A DNA stretch of 64,000 nucleotides from Tigriopus japonicus (taxonomy: Eukaryota > Arthropoda > Copepoda > Harpacticoida > Harpacticidae): assembly GCA_010645155.1 (NCBI GenBank), contig CM021320.1, positions 5,961,247-6,025,246 on the forward strand, read 5' to 3'. A program made the translations under genes and the position numbers. This document shows, piece by piece, positions 1 through 9,826 of this stretch (positions within the stretch are counted from its first letter, which is position 1; each line of letters starts with the position of its first letter). Under the pieces are notes generated by a model that made no database searches, was not told the origin of the DNA, and was given only the letters and a program-made list of their open reading frames with translations.

Positions 1-123
1 TTGAGCGTCTCAAGGTTGGGCTATTGAGCAATTTTTACGTTATCTTCACCGTCGCCGTGCTTCGGGCCCAACCAGTCCATCATTGTGTTTGAGAATCCAG
101 GGAAACGTGGTGCGTCAATCGAA

Positions 124-2130
124 ATGAATACTCCGATCTCATCTTCATCCAGTATTATTACTCCTCCACCGACTTCAGAAACCTTTCATTGCGCGACTTG
201 TCGCCAGACCTTTGTTTGTCGAACTTCGGCTCGATTCCATCGAAGGGCTGAATCTTGTCGAAGCACCCAGGTTTGTATAATGGAGGTCAAATTGAGGTTT
301 AGAACCTTGGTTAGGAGTAGCAGAAGAAGGATTGAAACGAAAACACAATTTTCGAAATGCCATACCCAGGACAGCACTCATCTGTAATTCTATGAGAGTA
401 AGGGACGAAGAGGGCTCTTTAATCGATGGTTCTGTTTTAGATTTTCCAACAAAAAGCCAAAGAGAGTGCTCTATGAGCTCTATGTTGGACGAATGTTATT
501 TTAGAACATGAAGAGCTGTACAGTAGATGTATAGCAATGCTATACGACATGCATGACACATGGAAACAGATGACTAAAAAGGTAACTTTACTCTCATTTG
601 TCTAGACTCAAGTAAGGGAAGAAGTTTGTCTCGCTCATGCAGGACCAAGTTTGAATCCATATGTTCCAGTCGGTTAACCGTTCCTGTCGAAATTACAGGG
701 TCCCATTTCTAAATTGAGACCGAGACTTCCTGCCTCTTGTGCGCTGGAATAGTTTGAGTTTAACGGTTTTTTATCAAAGCAAAATGTTTTGTTTATGACA
801 AATTTTTATAAGAAAATTTACAAATTAATCTTGAAAAACCTGTTTGTTAGCAAGCAAAGTGCTTCATCAACATTCTTCAAATCTTGGCATTTCATGCACT
901 CAATTGAAAATTATTACACTTTGCTCAATCAACTTAAAACAATCAAATTGGCAATTGTAATGTGACACGGTGTTCCGAATAGCTTTTTAGGTTTGAATCA
1001 AAATATCCAAAGACATCATGGCACTTTTTGAACCCAAAATTCAATGGGAAACAACTTTAGTGTTATTGTATTATGTAAGTTTAGGTCAGGGGAAAAAGTT
1101 ATGTACCTAAAAACCTATTATTTACAACATTTTTAATAAACTATTTGACCCATATTTAGAGACTGTTTAGTTACCTGATGAATTCAAATTGAATAAAAAT
1201 TCATTCAGCAGCAGCTGAGTTATTTGACTTTGAATGGTCCATTTTTGACCCCAAAAGGCCGAAAAACGCTACAGTTTTATGAAAAAACAAATTTCCCAAA
1301 GGTTTTTAGGTATATAACTTTTTCCCCTGACCTGAACTTCAAAGAATTTTTTTTTACTTGAGATTTCTTATTTCGAGATTCGACTGTATTTTTATTATGA
1401 CACTGTGACATACATCAAAAATCGTAATTGGAAGCCTTGGCATTTGAGCAAACAATTAAACAGAAATTTTAACCACCGTGTCACGTGAATGAAATTTTAC
1501 TTCTTAATTTTTCTTTCAGGAAACTCCCTGTTCAGCTGATCATGACCATCAAATTGTGAACCTTCAATTCGAGACCATGACAGCTGCAATGAATTGGCGA
1601 TTGGAAAACCAATTCGACCGGTCCTTTTCAATCAAGTCCGCTCAAAACGACAAAGGATTCCCTGGTTCCTACCGTGCAATGTTGTGCAACCAAAGTATAA
1701 AAACTCGGATGCTGAGCACCAGGAAAGGCAAAAAGACCGTGGATTGTTCGGCCAAGTAGGTTTCATCATTCAAAGCATCCCTTTGACAGGCATGGAATTA
1801 GAAATTTAATTGTAAATTTTCCTTCATCTAGGCTTTTCTTTAATCAAAAAGAGATTTGCGGTTGTGAGAATCATGACTCAGAATGGTGCTTGAACCCGAG
1901 GCAAGCAGTCATGGTTTATGGTTGTGTGAAGCACTCTCATTCGATGGACCCACAAAACTGTCGGATATCTCAAGTTGTCAAGGATAAGGCCAAAGAACTC
2001 ATTTTATCCGGGGTTCAGTCCGTGGCCGAACTGAATGAGCTTCTAGCTCCTACGATTGGCCGAGACCCAGAGAGTAGGCCCCTGAAATATAAAGACTTTT
2101 ACCGCCTCAAGAAGGCATGTGGTCTCACAG
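124..2130 (+). CDS. C2HC zinc-finger / FAR1-like protein, 5' part (exons 1-3)
   Basis: Three exons join in phase: 124-270, 1520-1755 and 1832-2130, each bounded by GT/AG. The ATG at 124 is the first one in frame; the open frame further upstream lacks ATG. Exon 1 holds a C-x2-C-x12-H-x5-C finger (FHCATCRQTF...FHRRAESC). Exons 2-3 encode a region with GFPGSYRAMLC, a basic STRKGKKTVDCSAKLFF stretch and VYGCVKHSHSMDPQNC, a pattern like the FAR1/MULE-type DNA-binding domain (aromatic-Cys, basic KK-x-CPA core, final HxH). The product is therefore probably a nuclear DNA-binding protein, of host or domesticated transposase origin. Exon 3 ends at a strong donor (CAG|GTAAGA) in phase 1, so more exons are expected, but the next kilobases hold a dead Tc1 copy and a LINE relic and no continuation was found. 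The gene may be truncated by these insertions or have a distant 3' end. Function is inferred only. Confidence 0.6.
1077..1339. repeat. MITE-like element with 40-bp inverted repeats, in intron 1
   Basis: The ends 1077-1116 and 1300-1339 are reverse complements at about 38 of 40 positions (core GTCAGGGGAAAAAGTTAT). The 263-bp unit lies within the first intron of the zinc-finger gene. Its interior carries CGAAAAACGCT next to a GACCCCAAAA stretch, which recurs in the element at 47301-47510. A shorter outer pair, GTGACACGGTG near 961-971 and its complement near 1475-1485, may mark a second, enclosing element. No clear target duplication was seen. Confidence 0.7.
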
Positions 2131-2360
2131 GTAAGAAATTTGGTTACCAAACACATCAAGTTGAAATTCTCATTTGTACGCCCCGAAAGTTTTAATTACA
2201 CCTAATTTTGATAAGGTATGGTCACACTGTTTGAAGAGGACAATTTAACACTGTTTCATTTACCAAAATAATGTGGGGCCAACTCAACCGGTTTTGAACA
2301 ACCTGCTTAACATACTCTTGACACAAAAACAAACATAACTAGGGCGCATTTGAAAAGCCA

Positions 2361-3430
2361 TCAATATTTTTGGAAATTAAATTGTCCGGTCATCAGTCAC
2401 TTGCACGATGGGAGCATCGGGAATGTGGATTGGGCATGCTTGAGGCTGGAATGTCAAATAGAACCATAGCCAAGAGTCTTCAAGTGTCCCCTAACACCGT
2501 TTTTGTAGAAGAAAAAATTGAGAGAGGGGAGAGCCATAATGATCGTCCAAGGACAGGACGGCCTTTTGGCCTTACTCAAGTGGCCAAAATTGTCATTTCC
2601 AACTCAGTGGGATGAGATACCGTTCCATAGCGAATTTAGTAGCAAAACTTTCTGCAAATGGTCACAAAACTTCCAAATCATCTGTGCACTGTTACATGAG
2701 GAATAAGCTTGACTTTAAATCATATAGAAGACCAAAAAGGCCAAAAATCACCAGTGCTCAACACCTGGCAAGGCAAAAATTCTGCAAGGAGCGGAAGGGA
2801 TTGACTGGTGATGACTGAAGACGGGTGTGCTTCTCAGATGAGTGTCCCATTCATCTGTTTGAGCCAACAAATGTCCAAATTGATCGAGTCTGGGCGCATT
2901 CTAGTGCCGAAGTTCCCGTCCAACAAACTGTAAATCACCCAGAGTCCGTCATGGTTTGGGGAATGATATCGGCTCAGGGTCTGTCTGAGCTTTACTTCAT
3001 GGAAAAAAATGAGGCTGTGACGGCCCAATATTATGTGGAGAAGATCCTTGCTGGCCCATGCTTAGATGCCTTCGCCAAAACAGCCAGGAAAAGCCTGCTT
3101 TTAGCACGCAGAATAGTGAGCAACATGTCCTCTGCGATTTTTCAATAGAATGGGGCGCTCAGCCACACCTCTCATGTTGGCCAAATGTGGTGCCAAAATA
3201 ATCTTCCTCGGTTTTGACTAAAGGTTGTGTGGCCACCTCATTTACATGACCTGTCTCCAATTAGAAATCTTTCGTCAATCTTGACGCAAAGGCTGACAAA
3301 GATGCCTGGTGCCACCAGGAACTTTGAACAACTCAAATCACAAGTGAACCCTACACTTTGAAAAATAATAGAGCAGGAATGCCTCAATTATGAGAAGACC
3401 AGTCAACACAAGACATCAATGGTTAACCAA
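2361..3430 (+). pseudogene. Tc1/mariner-like transposase, degenerate
   Basis: The conceptual protein has the order of a Tc1 transposase: a helix-turn-helix with AGMSNRTIAKSLQVSPNTV, a GRP box (RPRTGRP), a second helix-turn-helix region, the first catalytic motif FSDECPIHLF, VMVWGMIS, and near 3,150-3,250 remains of the second catalytic block and the PHSPDL region. It is broken: a frameshift near 2,605-2,615, a TGA at 2816 where the family has Trp, a TAG near 3,147 next to an Asn in place of the second catalytic Asp, and further frame changes after 3,150. No intact terminal repeats were found. It lies just after the last visible exon of the zinc-finger gene and may have interrupted it. It is old and cannot be active. 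Confidence 0.85.
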
Positions 3431-3482
3431 CCACAAGAGAGGGCCTTCATGGCTGAATTGGACCACATCCACAAAGATGCTA

Positions 3483-3831
3483 AAATTTGCGGATGATTTG
3501 AAGATCATTGGGATTATCTTGCAACCTCAAGACGAGAAATGAGCACAAAGTGCCTTGAACTCTGCAGAAGATTGGGCCTCAAATGACCTTCAATGTGGAT
3601 AAGTGTAAGATGATGAGGTTTGGAAAGAGGCCAAAAACCACTCCCAAGGATATCCTGAAAGGCCAGGAATTTGAGAGCATAGACATGGAAACAAACCTTA
3701 GTATCATATTCAATCAGAACATAAAATTCCGTGAACACTATGCTGATACCGTCATGCGGGCGAGGGGAATGATGGGACTCCTGAGACGCACTTTCACCAT
3801 GAGGGACAAGAAAATTATAAGTGTACGTTAG
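3483..3831 (+). pseudogene. Non-LTR retrotransposon reverse transcriptase fragment
   Basis: KFADDLKIIG at about 3,483-3,512 is the catalytic FADD block of a LINE reverse transcriptase (Jockey/CR1-like). After a stop and frame change, the segment from 3,583 carries the thumb-proximal pattern FNVDKCKMMRFG, then a decayed form of the DLGV motif, then HYADTVMRARGMMGLLRRTF. This is the usual order after the YADD/FADD box. The 5' part and the 3' end are missing. It is a dead fragment, unrelated in frame to the neighbouring Tc1 relic. Confidence 0.8.
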
Positions 3832-3942
3832 ACTTCTACTGGAGTGTAACGTGACTTTTACTCTCCTTGAAATGCTATAAAATGCAACCATTCACTTGAA
3901 CACACGTCATTTCTCTGGTTATTTGCCATTGTTAAAATGTTG

Positions 3943-4090
3943 TTATGTTCCGCCATTCACTCAAAAACGAATGTTATTAGCAAAATAATCAAAATATATT
4001 GAATCAAAGGCAGTCGTCGCATGTCCTAAATTGCCGGTGTTGGCCCTAAGCTGTAGGTCCTTCGACCTTGAAGTGAATCCTTCGTAGAGT
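3943..4090. repeat. Dispersed repeat family A, copy 1
   Basis: About 145 bp align with 16374-16520 in the same orientation at roughly 80-85 percent by eye. Shared blocks include CACTCAAAAACGAATGTTAT, GTCCTAAATTGC and GTCCTTCGACCTTGAA. It has no coding potential or obvious terminal repeats. An AACCTAACCTAACC tract follows at about 4,100. Confidence 0.75.
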
Positions 4091-4241
4091 CATCCTTGCT
4101 TAACCTAACCTAACCAGACCAAACCAAATGTTAACATTTGGTACCATTTACAACTTCATTTATTCCTCTGAAAAATGCATTATATTTATCTGAGTCACGC
4201 AACTTCAAAAAGTGCACATGCCGTTTATAACTCAGACTATT

Positions 4242-4842
4242 GACGTTCACGATTCAAAACGTGGTGTGTACACACAAGAAAGAGACCCGGTCTATGTAGT
4301 AACTTCTTTCGCTTTTTATGCAAGTTTTATCAGTATTTGGTGTTTCCTTTTCGTTTCATTCTAGAGCCATTTATTCTAACTTCAAATGCTGTGTACTTGT
4401 AATGCACCAAAATTGCATTGGTTTGTCACAACGGTGTTTAAAAGTCCACTAGTCTGAAACCTTCCCCAACTCCTTTTTTAAGGTCTGAAATTGGTCGCTC
4501 TGATTTGGTTGACGGCCCCACTTGCCTTCTCCTTTTCCCTTTTTTCTCCTTCCTCATATGTAGAGGGTGACTAATTTTGAAACTGAAGATGACGTTTTAA
4601 ACGTGTAATAACTTCAAAACGAGGCAAAAATCTTGATGTCCTTAAAATTTAAGACTGTTTTTTGAAACAATAAGTAACAATTTGCTGTTAACTGCTGCCA
4701 ATTACAAATCACAGAGGATGTACCAGAGGCATTCAAACTTAGCAGAGTGAAGAGCGTATTTTCGGAATTTCTCTTTTTTACACCACAGGTCATGCCATAA
4801 ATGCCGCTTGAGGTCGCTTTTTTCGATTGAATCGTGAACGTC
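4242..4842. repeat. 600-bp element with 16-bp inverted ends; family B copy 1
   Basis: GACGTTCACGATTCAA at 4242-4257 is an exact inverted match to 4827-4842. The interior from about 4,400 matches 32185-32650 in order (GCATTGGTTTGTCACAACGG, GACTAATTTTGAAACTGAAG, AAATTTAAGACTGTTTTTTG). This suggests a non-autonomous DNA element. No target duplication is visible, so the boundaries are uncertain. Confidence 0.65.
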
Positions 4843-4859
4843 GATTCCATTTATTATTC

Positions 4860-6130
4860 TGTCGCCCAAAAATTTAAGATAACCTTGATACGTTAATCAA
4901 ATATTTTGCTTGAAAAAACAAAACCACACCACGAAAAAAGAATTCCATACCAAGTAAAATTGAGGTCGTTTGCCACTTTGTTAATTTTATGTTACCTTTT
5001 AGGACCAACTGACACTTTCTGTCACAACTCAGTACCCATATTTTTTCAAGACTCATCAAATGTATTTTTAGAAGCAAACTGTAGATATATATTTTTTAGG
5101 TCGAATAACCAATCCTTCCAAAAGAAAGTCCGAACATTGCAAAAGGAACAACACTTCCAAGAGGATAATTTTGGAATAACATCAATGATCAATGAAAGTC
5201 AGGAGGACAGGGGAAAAAAGATACGAACATGCATTAAATAATCCTTCCAATGGGATGTGCACAAAGGTTGCTCAAGTGAGGTTTTTAAATCATACCCCTA
5301 TTTGTAAAACAAGGTCGTTGGGTGTACAGAGTCACTCAGTCCAGCCCATTTTGTCAAATATACGTGATTTCTGAATACGCTTTAGTATTATCTATTTTGC
5401 CGTCTATTCTAAGAGTCTAAAGTCGTGTAAAGGATCGATATTTCACAAAAAGATACCTTGTCTGGTATTGGGCCAAAAATATGAAAATACATTTTTCGTG
5501 TGATTGAATAAAAAGCACTTAAACCAGCTCTGCCCATTTGCAGAAAATCAATTTATCCAAACAATAATTCAAAGGTGCTTATTTGGTCTGTGGGCTCCAA
5601 AGACTTTTTTTCAATACCTCAAAATGCTGCCCATAGAGAGAGATGCAATGGTTTTCAATGTTTTCTTACAGGTAATGTGTGATGTTGTGTGTCTCATTTC
5701 CTAGTTAATAAACTGAGCATATTATCAACCAGTTGCAAGCAAAGGTATCTCAACATAAAATGTAGATCGTTTCCAGGGACATTGAATTGATGCCTAAATG
5801 GGAAAAACTTGGATTTGTCAAAGTAACAGAAGCAATGACAATGGATAAATCCGCACACCAAGAGTTTCCGGAGCCCTCAATACATGGTTCTGGACCAAAG
5901 CGACCAAGCTTTGGAACAAAGCAGAAACCAAGTTGAGGTTTGCTATAGGGCGGAGGCAATTCAAGGGGGAGGTCGAAACATTCGTGATGAGCTTGCCATA
6001 TTAACCACAATGCTGCCGTGTCACAACTAAACAAAAGTCAACTGACTTACTTGAAAAACATACAATATACAATACAATACAACCTGATCCAATCAGCACA
6101 GCCAATTGCGTGGTTTTACAATTGTTGGAA
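4860..6130. other. No recognisable gene
   Basis: Only short open frames without family motifs are seen. A stretch near 5,780-5,930 reads as a modest open frame on the plus strand but has no recognisable domain. There are no clear splice-phase-consistent exons. Confidence 0.5.
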
Positions 6131-6133
6131 AAA

Positions 6134-6193
6134 AGGTCACAAACAAAACATTTGCAAGTAAATAGGTCACAAACAAAATGTTTGCAAGTAAAG
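6134..6193. repeat. 30-bp tandem duplication
   Basis: Two adjacent 30-bp units beginning AGGTCACAAACAAAA and ending TTTGCAAGTAAA differ at a few bases (CA versus TG in the middle). A third partial start (AGGTCAC) follows. Confidence 0.8.
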
Positions 6194-6479
6194 AGGTCAC
6201 GAGGAAAAAAGGTCAAAATAAAAAGGTTCACACATTCAAAAGGTCTCAGTAAAAAGATACCATTTCCAGAGTATTTGTATGTTCCACTCGGAATATCTTG
6301 GAAGCCCATGGGTGTATCTAGAAAGAAGGTTGTAATTTTGACCATAGAGGGCCAAGGACACCCTCTGCGGTTCAACGGATCCAAGGCGGGTTTAGACCAT
6401 TGTTCAAATCTGTTGGGAGTCACATCTTGTCGCCTATGCTTATGAGACTGTATAAGTCTCATAAAAATGACAGAACTTT

Positions 6480-6895
6480 GTCATTTTCAAATCATCTGAT
6501 GACAATCTTTTTCATTGGTCAAATTATCTGTTGGCCAAATCAACTGATAACAAACTTCTTGCTTGGTCAAATCATCTGATGACAAACTTCTTGTTTGGTC
6601 AAATCATCTGATGAAAACTTCTTGCTTGGTCAAATCATCTGATGAAAACTTCTTGCTTGGTCAAATCATCTGATGAAAACTTCTTGCTTGGTCAAATCAT
6701 CTGATGAAAACTTCTTGCTTGGTCAAATCTGACCAAATTGACAAAATTGGCAAAATCAAACAAACTTTGTCATTGGCCAAACCATCCAATGACAAAATTT
6801 GCCATCAGTAAGATCATCCAATGACAAACTTAATCAGTTGTCATGGGATGATTCATGGGGCCAAACAATAATGACAAACTTGGTCATCATTAGCG
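6480..6895 (+). repeat. 31-32 bp satellite block, orientation 1
   Basis: Degenerate units of the form GGTCAAATCATCTGATGA-AAACTTCTTGCTT recur head to tail. The four copies from about 6,600 to 6,727 are nearly identical at a 31-bp period. It is the first of several blocks of the same satellite in 6.5-13.4 kb. Reading frames across it are repeat products, not genes. Confidence 0.9.
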
Positions 6896-7014
6896 CCCGG
6901 ATGTATTTTTTAAGTGTAAAATATTTTAAGAATATTCATCTGTTTTTCGGAAGTTCTTAAACATTTGTGCTTTTTCAAGGAAAAAATAAATATATTCTCA
7001 AATATTTGAGTCAG

Positions 7015-7174
7015 AAAAATATTCCAGGCAAAATTGAGGAAAATAAATGAACCACCAATCCTCAATAAGGCTTGGCAAAAATGAACCCAAAATAAAAAAT
7101 ATTCCAGGCAAAATTGAGGAAAATAAATGAACCACCAATCCTCAATAAGGCTTGGCAAAAATGAACCCAAAATA
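7015..7174. repeat. Perfect 80-bp tandem duplication
   Basis: The segment beginning ATTCCAGGCAAAATTGAGG at 7021 recurs at 7101 with essentially no differences through AATGAACCCAAAAT. The near identity points to a recent duplication inside an otherwise decayed repeat region. Confidence 0.9.
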
Positions 7175-7599
7175 CAAAAACCTCTACAAAATGGTACTTG
7201 TACCGTACTAAGATTTTAGACATTCACAACCAAAACTACTGTCATTCACAAAACAACTGCGCCATGTATTGAGGCAAATTAAAAATTGTATTTTTAAACA
7301 ATTACATTCAAGTATGCCTCCAAAGACAGCCTAATGCATCAAATGAATAGAATAATTCATTTGATCAATCAAATCGAATATCAAAAGAATCATCAAAACT
7401 CATCAATCAATCAAAAAGAATAGTTCATCATAAAATAAAACGAAATTGGAAAATCGGTGCAAACAGACAAATATACCAAATAATGGCATTGTCAAAACAG
7501 TATTTCTATAATATCCGGCTTTTTCCAAATATTTTGGCCTTTTGAAGAAAAAGTATATGGCATATTTTGTCACTTTTTAGCAAATATTTTTCCGGTCCC

Positions 7600-7865
7600 T
7601 AGCCATCAGTCAAATCAACTTCTAACAAACTTTTAAAAACTTAACAAACTGCTAAAAAACAAAAACTTTTTCATCAATCAAATCATCCAATGACAAACTT
7701 TTTCAGCAGACAAATCTTATGATGACTAACTTGTTTATCAGTCAAATCAACAAATGACAAATTCTTTATGGGTCAAATCATGCAAAGACAAACTTCTACA
7801 TTGCTCAAATCACCTAATGACAAACTTTGTCTTTGGTCCAATAATCCAGTGACAAACTTTACAAC
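7600..7865 (+). repeat. 32-bp satellite block, orientation 1
   Basis: Units of the type TCAAATCATCCAATGACAAACTT continue in the same orientation as the first block, but diverged. The block ends at a turn-around (GACAAACTTTACAACAGTTTGTC, about 7,852-7,874) where the array switches strand. Confidence 0.8.
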
Positions 7866-8420
7866 AGTTTGTCATTGGATGCTTTGGCCAATGGAAAAGT
7901 TTATCAATGGATGATTTGACCAATGAGAAGTTTGTCATCAAATGATTTGACAGATGAAAAAGATTATCATCAGATTGGCAAACCAATGAAAAAGTTTGCC
8001 ATTGGAAGCTTTGACCAATGAAAAAGTTTGCCATTGGAAGCTTTGACCAATGAAAAAGTTTGCCATTTAAAGCTTTGACCAAAGAAAAAGTTTGCCATTT
8101 AAAGCTTTGACCAATGAAAAAGTTTGCCATTGGAAGCTTTGACCAATGAAAAAGTTTGCCATTGGAAGCTTTGACCAATGAAAAAGTTTGCCATTGGAAG
8201 CTTTGGCCAATGAAAAAGTTTGCCATTGCATGGGTTGACCAATAAAAAAGTTTCTCATCAGATGAATTGACCAATAGAACAGTTGCTCATTGAATGATTT
8301 GACTGATAAAAAAGGTTGGAATTGGATGATTAGACCGATGAAAAAGTTTGTCATTGGATGCTTTGACCTATGAAAAAGTTTGTCATTGGATGATTTGACC
8401 AAGGAAAAAGTTTGTTATCA
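7866..8420 (-). repeat. 32-bp satellite block, orientation 2 (inverted)
   Basis: Units TTTGACCAATGAAAAAGTTT + GCCATTGGAAGC (32 bp) repeat head to tail, the reverse complement of the preceding block. Copies between about 7,985 and 8,225 are nearly identical. On the minus strand the unit lacks stops, and because 32 is not a multiple of 3 the translation repeats every 96 bp, giving long false reading frames. The block ends where the LINE begins, and resumes in the same orientation at about 12,870. Confidence 0.9.
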
Positions 8421-9468
8421 TCTATTGGCGTTTGAAACTCGACAATGGGTCATCTAATTCATAAAACTTTTGAAGGGACCCCGAAGAAGATTGTAGAGGG
8501 CAGGGGCTTTATTTAGGACAAAGGAATTCTTTAAACACTCTAATAACTTCCTGTCAGATATTTTGGGGGAGACCTAACATCGCAAGAGATCCCCCTCCTG
8601 TCACTCCATGTGTGTCTAATTCCTGGATTTGGGCAAAGTCCATGAAGGCCTTTGAATACGTAAAGAATTTGATAGCGTTCATACCTGCGCTGAACACTGA
8701 ACAATCCCAGGCTTTTCGGTCTGTCCCAATAACTCCAATGACTCGCACCTGAAAAACATCGGGTGAAACTTTGCAAAACCCTTTCAATCTTGTTTAACAA
8801 TGCTGCCGACACTGGGGCCCAGATTAGCGATGCATATTCTAAATGGGGCTGGACAATTGATTTATACAATGTTTTCATTGTAAATGGATCTCTTGACTTA
8901 AATGTTCTGTAGATCCATCCACACGTTTGGAAAGCCTTGGTTACTTTAGTTTGGACGTGTTCCTCAAACTTTCCATTTTCTTGGATGATGACGCAGAGAT
9001 CTTTTATGGCACTGACCGATATTATGGGATGTCCATCATTATCGAGGTACGTCGGTCTGTCTGCACCCGAAGGGTCGAAGGTCATAGATCGAAACTTATC
9101 TTGATTCAGTTGCATGTTTCGAGCTTCTACCCAATCGTAAATCAATTGTAGATCAACTTGGAGGTCGTTTGTACTGCTGCAGACAAGTTTAGTATCATCT
9201 GCATTGGACGAGATCGACGATTTTAGAGGAAGTTTTAGTAAAGGTGCGATGAAAACCACAAAAAAAATTGGCCCGAAGATAAAGCCTTGGGGAACTCCTG
9301 ACAACACTTGTTTGGTCTGGCTGAGGTAGCCTGCAATTTTGACATTTTGAGCTCGATTAGTGAGGAATTCCTTGATCCAAGAGATTGCTTTCCCAATAAC
9401 GCCTATTTCAGCAAGACTTTAGCAGAAGAGTGTGATCTACTTTGTCAAATGCTTTAGCAAAGTTCAGA
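8421..9468 (-). pseudogene. LINE reverse transcriptase, C-terminal half
   Basis: Reading from the insertion point, the minus strand gives the residues after the DIIY block: LNFAKAFDKVDH type motif, then VLSGVPQGFIFGPIFF, SNADDTKLVC (catalytic YADD/FADD changed to NADD), then QLNQDKFRSMTF, DLCVIIQENGKFEEHV, YKSIVQPHLEYASLIWAP, and the finger-like C-terminal block to 8,425. There are stops and a frame change near 9,307-9,420 and near 8,540. It belongs with 11837-12840; the two halves were one gene before the Tc1 element landed. It is Jockey/CR1-like by motif order; the exact clade is not resolved. Confidence 0.85.
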
Positions 9469-9826
9469 TACAGTCAGGAGCAAAAGTATTTGTAACGTGA
9501 CGAGAAAACCAGAAAATCCTTTATATCCAATTAAATACTATGCTAAGAAGTTTGTAAGAATGTAATATTTTTTTCCGATTAAGAATAATACCAGTTTCCC
9601 GCAATTGTTTTATAAAAATGTCTGAAACTAACTTTTAATTATTAAAAATAAAATTTTAGATAGTGCAAAAGTATTCGTAACGCGCAAAAAAGTTAACAAA
9701 ATATGTTTATAAACAGATTTTTCATCAGAAAAAATGATCGAAGCCGTTTTTTCCAAGATTTTCTAGATCTTTCTTGGATCTTATAAATTTTACGGAATTG
9801 AACAATTGCTTCACAGTCAGCTAATC

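Noticed and set aside
6001..6462. 153-codon minus-strand frame with repeated CKHFVCDLFTCK
   Set aside because: It overlaps a 30-bp tandem duplication and has no family motif or codon-like pattern; the CWKKGH on the plus strand does not fit a CCHC knuckle.
7810..8402. Minus-strand frames of 154 and 111 codons with repeated HWSKLPMANFFIGQSFQWQT-like units
   Set aside because: They are translations of the 32-bp satellite, which has no stop on that strand; the peptide period equals three DNA units. There is no independent sign of a gene.
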